The position numbers and the translations under genes were made by a program. A stretch of DNA of 40,585 nt from CAYLYU01 sp964501925 (GTDB taxonomy: Bacteria > Pseudomonadota > Zetaproteobacteria > Mariprofundales > Mariprofundaceae), in contig CAZCTM010000019.1 of assembly GCA_964501925.1 (NCBI GenBank), forward strand, positions 1-40,585, written 5' to 3'. The stretch's first letter is position 1; each line of letters opens with the position of its first letter. Positions 15,247 to 22,869 of the stretch are shown here, one piece after another. A model generated the notes under the pieces. The model saw only the letters and a list, made by a program, of their open reading frames with translations, made no database searches and was not told where the DNA came from.

Positions 15247-17349
15247 ATGAGAAAGGCGATTGTGATCTGTCTCATCCTTATCCTTTGTCTGGGCATGGTG
15301 GCCATGCCGCTGGATGCCATGGCAGGCAAGGAGAAGGAGGAAAATAAGAGCAAGAAAGATGATGGCAAGGATTCAGGGAAAAAGGATAGCGGCGGGGGGG
15401 CCTGTGCGGTTGGAAGCTCCACGAACCCGGATTACGCGGCCCAGGTACACGACACGGACACGTATCATACCCTGATCGATCATACCCAGGCCGGTCACTC
15501 CAATGTTGTGGTGACCAATACGGAAACCATCATGAAAAAGCTGTTCCCCCTGACAGGAGCTGAACCTGTTGTTCCCTGGTCGGCGATCGATGGGGATACG
15601 GATCCCAGCGCCCCTTCCAGCGATGGCCGTGTCTATTTCCGCGCAGTGAAGTTGGATGATACGGATCTGACCAATCCAGGCCTGACCGTGACAACGCCCG
15701 CAACCGAAGGAGTTGGAACCTATACGCACCGTCTGGGGAGCTGGAATGGTGGCCCAACGATTACACCCCTTGAGATCGCCCCTGTAGGCTCAGGGAATTT
15801 CGAGTCCGTCCTTGATCTGTTTTCGCTGAACGGTCAGGCCTTTGATCTCGACCGTTTGCGCTATGTGGCAAACAAGCTGTGGCAGAAATGGAAGGAGGAT
15901 GTGCAGGATGGTGATGGCTGGTTTGCGAAGTTCGGTTACCAGCCTACGGGGACCATGTCCTTCGAGCAGTACCTGAGCAACATCAAGAACGGCCATCCGA
16001 TGTTCGGCATTGTCAGGGTGATGGTGCCCGTGGATGTATCCTCCAAGGAGGGGAAAGGTGATGTACAATATGACCCTGACTACATGAGCCAGTGCGTGGA
16101 TGGAAAGGAGTTCAATTCTCCCGGTGGTTCGGCCTGCAATGTCAGCTGGACGGCCTCGGTTCCAGGCAAGGCAAATACCCTGAATGCCTATTATGGCGTG
16201 ACGGATACCAGTTGCAGCAAGACAATCGAGGTCTACGGGATGCTTCTTTATGACTATGTGGATGCCACAAGCTACACTCCGGATGATTTTTCCTCGTCCC
16301 AGGACTATGCGGACAATGCCAATCAGGGAATGAACAACAAGATTCTCCCCCGTTCCAGCAGCAAGAACGTTTATATCAAGGTCCATGAATCCATTCTGGT
16401 CAATCCGGTAAACGACCTCCTGATCGGAGACTACAAGACCAAGGGCAGGGATTTCCGGATGGACAGTCTGGAAACGGCCAGGGCGTATATGAGCAACAAT
16501 GCCAAGGCGGGTGAGATCAGCAGCAAGATCACGATGGATGTTACCAAGGTTTCGGACGCCTATGTCTGGGAATACTGGATGCGCGAAGCGGCCAAGAAGA
16601 GTGCCGGCAGCAGGGCGACCATCATTTCGGCCCTGGCCAAGGAGTATGATGTCATCCATGAGACATTTGCGGCTGGAAGCAGTCAGCGCGCCAAATTTGA
16701 TAGCAGTGAATGGCCAGGAATGAAGACCAGGGATCAGTATCACGCCTATTTTCCGAGTGGTTATGAACGAGGCTGGATGATCGCCTTTGATGCCCTCGAT
16801 CTTAAGCCGGAGGAATGGGAAAAACTGCCCAATAAAGGCACCACGATTGTTGGCGGCAAGGGCGTGAATGTGCCGTTTCCGATGAAAAAGGATCCTAACA
16901 AGAATGATTATGCAAGTTTCAAGGTGCCGAAGGAAACCATCAACATGGACTTTTATAACGGGGTCATCCCGGGCAACACGTCCACGGCGACGGTGGTGGA
17001 TACCGATCCGTTCAACAATCCCATCCCCAATGTTTTCCTGAGCGACTGGGAGGATCTGCCCGCCCTTTCCTTCGCCGGTGGTGTGCTGGATATGCATGCC
17101 CATGCCAACATTTCCGGCATGCAGTACACGCCCGATTCTGCGGAGATCGAGGCCAAGAAGGATAAATATGCGGTCTTTCAGTACATCAACGGGGCCCTGC
17201 TGGTGGGTAACGGGGTTTTTTTGGAGGATGGTGGAACGGGTGATTTCAGCATGATCGCCATCAGTTACAATGCCAACACCTTTGATCAGCTAAAAACCGG
17301 CACCCCCTCAAGCAAGCTCCTGCGCCGTTACTGGCAGGAACTGAAGTAA
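15247..17349 (+). CDS. large exported protein of unknown family in the PilY1 position
   Basis: A 700-residue protein with a Sec signal (MRKAIVICLILILCLGMVA, cleavage near DAMAG) and then a Lys/Asp/Gly-rich linker (27-52). I do not recognise a family. There is no PilY1 beta-propeller motif and no von Willebrand motif. A few cysteines occur in the middle (QCVDG, SACNVS, TSCSK). The segment from about 600 onward (GGVLDMHAHANISGMQY, YINGALLVGNGVFLEDGG) resembles repeated beta-strand turns seen in the C-termini of PilX-like proteins. It sits between pilX and a cytochrome gene, with a good ribosome site, so it is probably made with the minor pilins. A tip adhesin or PilY1 substitute is an inference from position. 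Confidence 0.7.
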   Translation: MRKAIVICLILILCLGMVAMPLDAMAGKEKEENKSKKDDGKDSGKKDSGGGACAVGSSTNPDYAAQVHDTDTYHTLIDHTQAGHSNVVVTNTETIMKKLFPLTGAEPVVPWSAIDGDTDPSAPSSDGRVYFRAVKLDDTDLTNPGLTVTTPATEGVGTYTHRLGSWNGGPTITPLEIAPVGSGNFESVLDLFSLNGQAFDLDRLRYVANKLWQKWKEDVQDGDGWFAKFGYQPTGTMSFEQYLSNIKNGHPMFGIVRVMVPVDVSSKEGKGDVQYDPDYMSQCVDGKEFNSPGGSACNVSWTASVPGKANTLNAYYGVTDTSCSKTIEVYGMLLYDYVDATSYTPDDFSSSQDYADNANQGMNNKILPRSSSKNVYIKVHESILVNPVNDLLIGDYKTKGRDFRMDSLETARAYMSNNAKAGEISSKITMDVTKVSDAYVWEYWMREAAKKSAGSRATIISALAKEYDVIHETFAAGSSQRAKFDSSEWPGMKTRDQYHAYFPSGYERGWMIAFDALDLKPEEWEKLPNKGTTIVGGKGVNVPFPMKKDPNKNDYASFKVPKETINMDFYNGVIPGNTSTATVVDTDPFNNPIPNVFLSDWEDLPALSFAGGVLDMHAHANISGMQYTPDSAEIEAKKDKYAVFQYINGALLVGNGVFLEDGGTGDFSMIAISYNANTFDQLKTGTPSSKLLRRYWQELK

Positions 17350-17382
17350 TCCCCTCCGGTATTCCCATGGGGTTCTGATTCC

Positions 17383-17889
17383 ATGCCTGCCGGGCGGATC
17401 AACTTGCTGCCTCACCGCCGGATCATCCATGGAATGATGATCCTGTGTATGCTGTTTGCCCAGGCGGCATGGGCGGAAACCATCTATCAATGGCGTGATG
17501 AGGCTGGCGTGCTTCACTTTACCGATAATCCGGCCAAGGTGCCCGCAGACAAGCGGGAAGGCAGCGCCAGGGAGCTTTCGTCGCCGGTGAGCAAACAAAA
17601 AGAGAAACAGGCTTCCGGTCGTTCGCAGACTGCCTCCATTGGCCAGGACCTCTGGCTGAACAAGTGTTCCAGTTGCCACCACCTGAATGGCACCGGATGG
17701 AAAGGGGACAAGCTGGGATTGCAGCCCTTTGTTGTGGATTCCTCCACCGGCTTTCCGCTTGCCATTGACGACATTGTCCGGAATTTCCGTTACGCCGTGA
17801 AGGGAAGAACCAGCAATATGCCCGAAATAGAGATCTCTGAGGATGAGTTGTCCGCCCTGGCCAGATACATCGTTAACAGGCTGCAATAG
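17383..17889 (+). CDS. DUF4124 - cytochrome c fusion protein
   Basis: A 168-residue exported haem protein. After a signal peptide (MILCMLFAQAAWA, about residues 19-31) comes a DUF4124-type segment IYQWRDEAGVLHFTDNPAKVP (residues about 34-54, frequent in small envelope proteins), a charged linker, then a short class I cytochrome c: CSSCH (Cys95, Cys98, His99) and a possible distal ligand Met146 in TSNMPEI, with the usual C-terminal helix LSALARYIV. It would carry one covalently bound haem in the periplasm. The ATG at 17383 gives a long n-region; Met18/Met19 are alternatives. It lies between the 700-residue protein and pilM, where cytochromes are not normally found. Confidence 0.8.
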   Translation: MPAGRINLLPHRRIIHGMMILCMLFAQAAWAETIYQWRDEAGVLHFTDNPAKVPADKREGSARELSSPVSKQKEKQASGRSQTASIGQDLWLNKCSSCHHLNGTGWKGDKLGLQPFVVDSSTGFPLAIDDIVRNFRYAVKGRTSNMPEIEISEDELSALARYIVNRLQ

Positions 17890-17933
17890 TCTGCCATCGG
17901 TCAAGTGGTACCTGTTTCAGACAACGGGTTTGA

Positions 17934-17962
17934 TTGACCTGGTCCCTGGGCGTAAGTAAGTT
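17934..17962 (+). promoter_or_regulatory. possible sigma-70 promoter upstream of pilM
   Basis: TTGACC (17934-17939) and TAAGTT (17957-17962) are separated by 17 bases in the 102-base gap before pilM. The -35 is good and the -10 is weak. It would allow pilMNOQ to be expressed apart from the minor pilins. Confidence 0.35.
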
Positions 17963-17991
17963 ACGAGAGGAAACGAAAGTACATCCTTAGC

Positions 17992-19092
17992 ATGGGAGCG
18001 GGATTGGGCCTATTTACAAGAGAGTCCGGCATTGTTGTTGGTGTGGATATCAGTTCGACCGGCATCAAGGTTGCGGAACTGACCAGGGTGCGGTCAGGCT
18101 TTCAGCTCAGGACCATGGCCATCGTTCCGTTGACCAGGGATGCCATTGTTGAAGGCACGATCGTGGATTCAAAGGCTGTGACCGAGGCCCTGAAACAGGC
18201 ATTTGATATCGCCAGGCCCTCCACCCGCAACGTCAGTTTTGCTGTTTCGGGCAATGCAGTCATCATAAAGACAATCACCATCCCGACGATGACCGAGTTT
18301 GAGCTGGAATCCCAGATCAGGTTTGAGGCCGAACAGTTTCTGCCGTTCGATATCGATGAGGTCTATCTCGATTTCCAGATTCTTGGGGAAACGCCGCATG
18401 ATCCCGAGGCCATGGAGGTTCTGGTTGTCGCCTGCAAACGTGATGTCATAGACGATTTTCGGCTTGCGCTCAGCGATGCCGGATTGCAGACCAAACTGGT
18501 GGATTGCGCCGTCTTCTGTACAGGGAATGCCTTTGAGCTGCTCCATCAAAAGACCTCCAGGGCCTCGCGTGCGAACGCTCAGCAGCCGGCCGGGGGTGAG
18601 GAGCAGGCGGATGCGCTGGTCAACATCGGCGCATCAATGATCAACATCAACATCGTTTGCCGTGGCCGCACCCGCTTTGTCCGCGACCTGTTCTTTGGGG
18701 GCAACAATCTAACCGAGGAAATCAGGAAGGCCCATGGTCTTACCTTTGATGCCGCAGAGCAGGTTAAGTTGAAAAATTTCTCCGGCATCGGTGAATCGGT
18801 TCTGGACGAATTCTACATCCAGCTGGTTTCAGACCTGGGGAGGTCCCTGGATTATTACGCGGCAAACAATGCTGAATATCCGGTAGGCAGGATGTATCTG
18901 AGCGGGGGTTGCGCCCTGATTCCCGGTATTGCCGGGGAGCTTGAGCAGCGCCTGGGGGTTGAAACCAGGGTTTTCAATCCGTTCGAGAGTGTCAAGCTTC
19001 CCAAGCGCAAATACGATCAGGCCTATCTGGATGAGACCGGTCCCCGCATGGTCATCGCCCTTGGTCTGGCATTGAGAAGTTTTGACCAATGA
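17992..19092 (+). CDS. pilM: type IV pilus inner-membrane platform protein PilM
   Basis: A 366-residue cytoplasmic actin-like ATPase that binds the N-terminal tail of PilN. The opening VGVDISSTGIKVAEL is the phosphate-1 motif; FEAEQFLPFDIDEVYLDFQ and VLVVACKRDVIDDF are PilM signatures, and MYLSGGCALIPGI is the adenosine-motif region. The ATG 17992 has a poor ribosome site; a TTG at 18004 preceded by GGGAG would give MGLFTRESG, closer to other PilM starts. PilN begins 53 bases downstream. Confidence 0.95.
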   Translation: MGAGLGLFTRESGIVVGVDISSTGIKVAELTRVRSGFQLRTMAIVPLTRDAIVEGTIVDSKAVTEALKQAFDIARPSTRNVSFAVSGNAVIIKTITIPTMTEFELESQIRFEAEQFLPFDIDEVYLDFQILGETPHDPEAMEVLVVACKRDVIDDFRLALSDAGLQTKLVDCAVFCTGNAFELLHQKTSRASRANAQQPAGGEEQADALVNIGASMININIVCRGRTRFVRDLFFGGNNLTEEIRKAHGLTFDAAEQVKLKNFSGIGESVLDEFYIQLVSDLGRSLDYYAANNAEYPVGRMYLSGGCALIPGIAGELEQRLGVETRVFNPFESVKLPKRKYDQAYLDETGPRMVIALGLALRSFDQ

Positions 19093-19145
19093 GCGGTTCT
19101 GGTCGATCCGTGTCTTTACCTGGATGTCCGCCGGAGGACGTCTGA

Positions 19146-19721
19146 ATGGTTCGCATCAACCTGCTGCCCTATCGGCAGGAACGTCGTCGCAGACAGATTC
19201 TGCAGCACCTGGTCGTTGCGGTGGGTACGGTGATATTCACCCTTGTGACCATTGCAGGCATACACATGTATTTCACTTCCGAGCTGCAGGCCAAAAAAGA
19301 ACGGCTTGCCTCGCTTCGGGCCGAGAATCAGGCCCTGGTCAAAAAAATTGGCAAGATCAAGGACTTTGACAAACTCAAACGGGATGTGGAAAACAAACTT
19401 CGCCTGGTGGATGAGCTTGAAAAAAGCCGCTTTCGCTCACTGGGCAGGCTGATCGCCCTTTCCAGGGCCATTCCTGACAATGTCTGGCTGAACACCGTCA
19501 CGGATGAAGGCAGGGTCATGAGGCTGTCCGGGTTTGGTGAAAGCAACAAGGCCATTGCAAATTTCATGCGGCGCATCGATCAGTCTGAGACGTTTGGCGA
19601 TGTGCGGCTTGAGGTCATCCGGCGTGTCAAACTTGGAAACATCTCGGTTCGCGAATTTACCCTCACCATGGCCATTCAGGAGGAGAAGGAGAAGAAATCC
19701 CTGAAAGGTAAACGCTCATGA
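19146..19721 (+). CDS. pilN: type IV pilus alignment protein PilN
   Basis: A 191-residue bitopic inner-membrane protein. The cytoplasmic tail RINLLPYRQERRRRQ, which docks on PilM, is followed by one membrane helix (about 18-42), a coiled coil rich in Lys/Glu (45-95) and a periplasmic ferredoxin-like domain containing DNVWLNTV and FTLTMAI. GGAGG nine bases upstream supports the start. It overlaps pilO by 4 bases. Confidence 0.95.
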   Translation: MVRINLLPYRQERRRRQILQHLVVAVGTVIFTLVTIAGIHMYFTSELQAKKERLASLRAENQALVKKIGKIKDFDKLKRDVENKLRLVDELEKSRFRSLGRLIALSRAIPDNVWLNTVTDEGRVMRLSGFGESNKAIANFMRRIDQSETFGDVRLEVIRRVKLGNISVREFTLTMAIQEEKEKKSLKGKRS

Positions 19722-20323
19722 TGGAACGTCTGGATGCCTTAAGTCCCATCCTGCCTTTCCCCCTGTGGAAAAAGATGGCGGCTCTGGGCGGAGTTGTCCT
19801 GTTTCTCTGCGCCCTGTATGGCTATTTTCTCTGGATGCCGCTCATGGAGGAAATAGACCAGCAGACAAGAAACGTGAAGCAGGAGCAACAGATCCTGGAG
19901 CGGAACCGGATGCTTGCCAGGAACCTGCCCAGAAAGAGGGCGGAGTTTGCCAGGCTGGAGAAGGAGCTGAGGGTGGCCTTGAACATGCTTCCAAGGGCTT
20001 CACAGATCCCGGACCTTCTGGAAAGCGTTTCCAGAGCGGGAAAAGACTCCGGTCTGGAGTTTTCGGTCTTCAAGCCCCTTCCCGAGGTCCCCAGGCAGTT
20101 CTACGCCGAGGTTCCGGTTGATCTCAGGATGATCGGCACCTACCGGCAACTGCTGACCTTTCTGAAGCGGGTGGGAGAAATGCCACGCATTGTTGATGTT
20201 AAGGATCTGGAGATTCATGATAGCGGCGGCGGGAATTTGCAGGTCAAGGGTTTGGCTGTAACCTATCGTTTTATCGAGAAAGCTGGAAAGAACGGGCAAC
20301 TGGCCGCCAGGGGCGGTGAATGA
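19718..20323 (+). CDS. pilO: type IV pilus alignment protein PilO
   Basis: A 201-residue inner-membrane protein that pairs with PilN. One membrane helix (about 20-40), a coiled coil (about 45-90) and a ferredoxin-like domain with FKPLPEVPRQFYAEVPVDLRM, a PilO hallmark, and TYRQLLTFLKRVGEMPRIV. It is coupled to pilN (4-base overlap) and ends in an ATGA overlap with the long pilQ frame. The gene expected next, pilP, is absent. Confidence 0.95.
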   Translation: MMERLDALSPILPFPLWKKMAALGGVVLFLCALYGYFLWMPLMEEIDQQTRNVKQEQQILERNRMLARNLPRKRAEFARLEKELRVALNMLPRASQIPDLLESVSRAGKDSGLEFSVFKPLPEVPRQFYAEVPVDLRMIGTYRQLLTFLKRVGEMPRIVDVKDLEIHDSGGGNLQVKGLAVTYRFIEKAGKNGQLAARGGE

Positions 20324-20336
20324 AGCTGGTGGATGA

Positions 20337-20344
20337 GGGAGGAG
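20337..20344 (+). promoter_or_regulatory. ribosome binding site pointing to the pilQ GTG start
   Basis: GGGAGGAG lies 8 bases before GTG at 20353 and is the best Shine-Dalgarno in this junction. It favours GTG 20353 over the ATG at 20320, which overlaps the pilO stop but has only a weak site. Confidence 0.5.
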
Positions 20345-20352
20345 ACACTGAC

Positions 20353-22869
20353 GTGATCACGGCATTCCCCGGGAGAATCAGGCCTTTCCTTGCTGTGGCC
20401 CTGCTGTTCCTTGCCTTCAGTGGTTTGATGGCCGTTGACGCCCGGGCCGAGCAGATACGCTCGATTGACCTTCAGAAGTCCGCCGATATTCAGACCGTCA
20501 CCATCCGGATGGATAAACCCCTGAGTTATGAGGTCTATGATCTGGAAGCGCCCCCGCGGGTGGTGTTGAACTTCAGCGGCGCAAGTCTCAGGAAGGGCAT
20601 CCAGCCGTTGCGAGACGATGCTCAGGGTATCAAGAGCATCTTTCCGCTTACATCACCCGATGGTGTGCGCCTTGAGATCACTCTCGATCAACATCTGAAT
20701 TACGATATCCGGGAGAAGGGCAAGGCCCTGCAACTTCGTTTTCAGGTGCCTGAAGCAGAAAATACGCAGGAAAAGGCAACGGCAGAAATCCATGATCTGC
20801 AGGTGCGTGACAGGGGGGATGTGACCGAGCTTATTCTGCGTGGCCGGAACATGGACGCCAAACGCGACGCCTTTCTCACCAATGACGGGCAGACGCTTAT
20901 TCTGGATATGTGGGGCGCTGACTCCAGGCTTCCAAAGGACCATTACGGGTTTGCCAGCCGTTCCATCCGGGACGTTACGGTCGGTGAGGCAGAGGGTCGT
21001 CTGCGACTGGTCATTAACCTGGTACCGACCGGCGCGCACATGACCCATCAGATCAAGTCCTCAGCCGGGGAGCTGATGGTTCGGTTTGGCAGGATCACGC
21101 CGAAGCGGCGTGAGCAGGCCATTCGAGTGGAGGAGGTCGGGTTTCAGCCGGAGGACCGCATCGCCCATCTGATCGTCCGAACGGACCGGACCGATCCCAT
21201 TGTTGATCTTCACCAGCAAGACGATCGTGTGATCATTGATATCAAGAACGCCGTGCTGGACAAGGGTCTCGAACGTTCGCTCGATGTCAGCGAGTTTCCC
21301 GGGCCTGTGCGGCAGATTGATACCTACAAGGCCGATCGGAAGGTGCGCATTGTTGCCCGTTTGCGCGAGTCATCAACGATTACCTCCTTCCAGAGCGGAA
21401 ATATTCTGACCGTGAACCTGGTTCCGGAAGATCTCGCCCGGGCCGGCGAGGGGACAAAGGAACGGTTTGCCTACACGGGCCAGAAGGTGACCTTTGATTT
21501 CAAGGACATCGATATTCGCAATGCCCTGAAGCTTATCGCCGAGATGAGTGACCTGAACATCATCATGACGGATGATGTTGAGGGGACACTGACGATGCGC
21601 CTGATCGATGTTCCCTGGGATCAGGCCCTCGATCTGATCCTTCGGGCCAGAGGCCTGGGAAGCGAGAAGATTGGCAACGTGGTGCGTGTTGCTCCCCTGG
21701 CGGTCATCCGGGATGAAAACGCATCCAAGCTGGAGGCGCAGAGAGGCACGGAGCAGCTTGAACCCCTGAAGACCGAGATCATCACCTTAAGTTACGCCCG
21801 GGTTGAGGATGTGAAGGAGATGTTTGAGGAGGCCCAGGCAGCCCGCAAGACAGGCGTCACCACCACGGCGGAAGAAGCTTCGAGTTCCACCAGTATCGGT
21901 ATCTTTTCACCGCGCGGCAGTTTTCTTATCGACAAGCGGACCAACACGCTGATCATCAAGGATACCGAGAAATCCATCAACGACATCAAGCGCCTGATCG
22001 CCACCATCGACAAGCCGGTGGAGCAGGTCCTGATCGAGGCGCGGATTGTTGAGGCGACCGACAAGTTCCAGAAGGAATTCGGCATACGCTGGGGTGGCGG
22101 GTTCAATACCGAGACCGGCCGCAACTTCCCCGGCGCCATTGCCGTGGGCGCGGGTCAGAATGCCGTTCCCACAGGTGTGGGGCCTCTGGTGAGCACGGGG
22201 GACAATGTGAACGCCATTCTTGCGGGAGGGACCAATGCCGCGGGTGGCCGCGGCTGGCTGGTGGACCTGCCGGCAGCAACAGGTACGGGTTCCGGCGGGG
22301 CCATCGGACTCAGTCTCGGATCCTTCAGCAATGTTGTGAATCTCGATCTGGAGCTCTCCGCCGCCGAGGCGGATGACAAAATCAAGATCATCTCCAATCC
22401 CCGTGTGGTGACCACGAACCTTCAGACAGCCAGAATTGACAAGGGGAAGGACGTTCCTTTTGAAACAGTCAGTCAGAATGGTACCAACGTCGAATTCAGG
22501 AAAGCCACACTTGGTCTTGAGGTAACACCCCAGATCACTGCCGACAAGCGGGTCATCCTGCACGTGGTTGTGACCAAGGATAGCGTCACTCCTACTGCTG
22601 TTGGCACGGCTGGAAACCCCATTCTTGATACCCAGCGGGTGGAGACAGAAATCTTTATGAACAATGGTGATACGGTGGTGATCGGCGGAGTTTACACTCG
22701 GGACAGGACGACAAACGTTGCAGGCATTCCCGGCTTGATGCGTATTCCGCTCCTTGGCTGGCTGTTCAAGAAGAAACAGGTGAAGGATGACAGAAAGGAA
22801 TTATTGATATTCCTGACGCCGAAGATTATCGATTCGAGTATGGGTCGTGGAGGGGAGTACAATGACTAG
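20353..22869 (+). CDS. pilQ: type IV pilus outer-membrane secretin PilQ
   Basis: An 838-residue secretin that forms the pilus exit pore. A signal peptide ends at VDARA|EQIRS. Three AMIN-type peptidoglycan-binding domains follow (roughly 35-135, 145-247, 257-357), then an STN/N0 domain (375-450), a NolW/N1 domain (475-555) and the secretin barrel domain with VEQVLIEARIVEAT and the C-terminal VIGGVYTRDRTTNVAGIPGLMRIPLLGWLFK. Three AMIN domains are more than the two common in other PilQ. Start choice: GTG 20353 after a strong Shine-Dalgarno; ATG 20320 would add 11 residues. The end overlaps the next gene by 8 bases. Confidence 0.95.
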   Translation: MITAFPGRIRPFLAVALLFLAFSGLMAVDARAEQIRSIDLQKSADIQTVTIRMDKPLSYEVYDLEAPPRVVLNFSGASLRKGIQPLRDDAQGIKSIFPLTSPDGVRLEITLDQHLNYDIREKGKALQLRFQVPEAENTQEKATAEIHDLQVRDRGDVTELILRGRNMDAKRDAFLTNDGQTLILDMWGADSRLPKDHYGFASRSIRDVTVGEAEGRLRLVINLVPTGAHMTHQIKSSAGELMVRFGRITPKRREQAIRVEEVGFQPEDRIAHLIVRTDRTDPIVDLHQQDDRVIIDIKNAVLDKGLERSLDVSEFPGPVRQIDTYKADRKVRIVARLRESSTITSFQSGNILTVNLVPEDLARAGEGTKERFAYTGQKVTFDFKDIDIRNALKLIAEMSDLNIIMTDDVEGTLTMRLIDVPWDQALDLILRARGLGSEKIGNVVRVAPLAVIRDENASKLEAQRGTEQLEPLKTEIITLSYARVEDVKEMFEEAQAARKTGVTTTAEEASSSTSIGIFSPRGSFLIDKRTNTLIIKDTEKSINDIKRLIATIDKPVEQVLIEARIVEATDKFQKEFGIRWGGGFNTETGRNFPGAIAVGAGQNAVPTGVGPLVSTGDNVNAILAGGTNAAGGRGWLVDLPAATGTGSGGAIGLSLGSFSNVVNLDLELSAAEADDKIKIISNPRVVTTNLQTARIDKGKDVPFETVSQNGTNVEFRKATLGLEVTPQITADKRVILHVVVTKDSVTPTAVGTAGNPILDTQRVETEIFMNNGDTVVIGGVYTRDRTTNVAGIPGLMRIPLLGWLFKKKQVKDDRKELLIFLTPKIIDSSMGRGGEYND

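Noticed and set aside
15790..17103. 437-residue open frame on the minus strand, opposite the 700-residue exported protein
   Set aside because: It is a shadow frame: no ribosome site, no family motif, and the opposite strand has a signal peptide and operon context.
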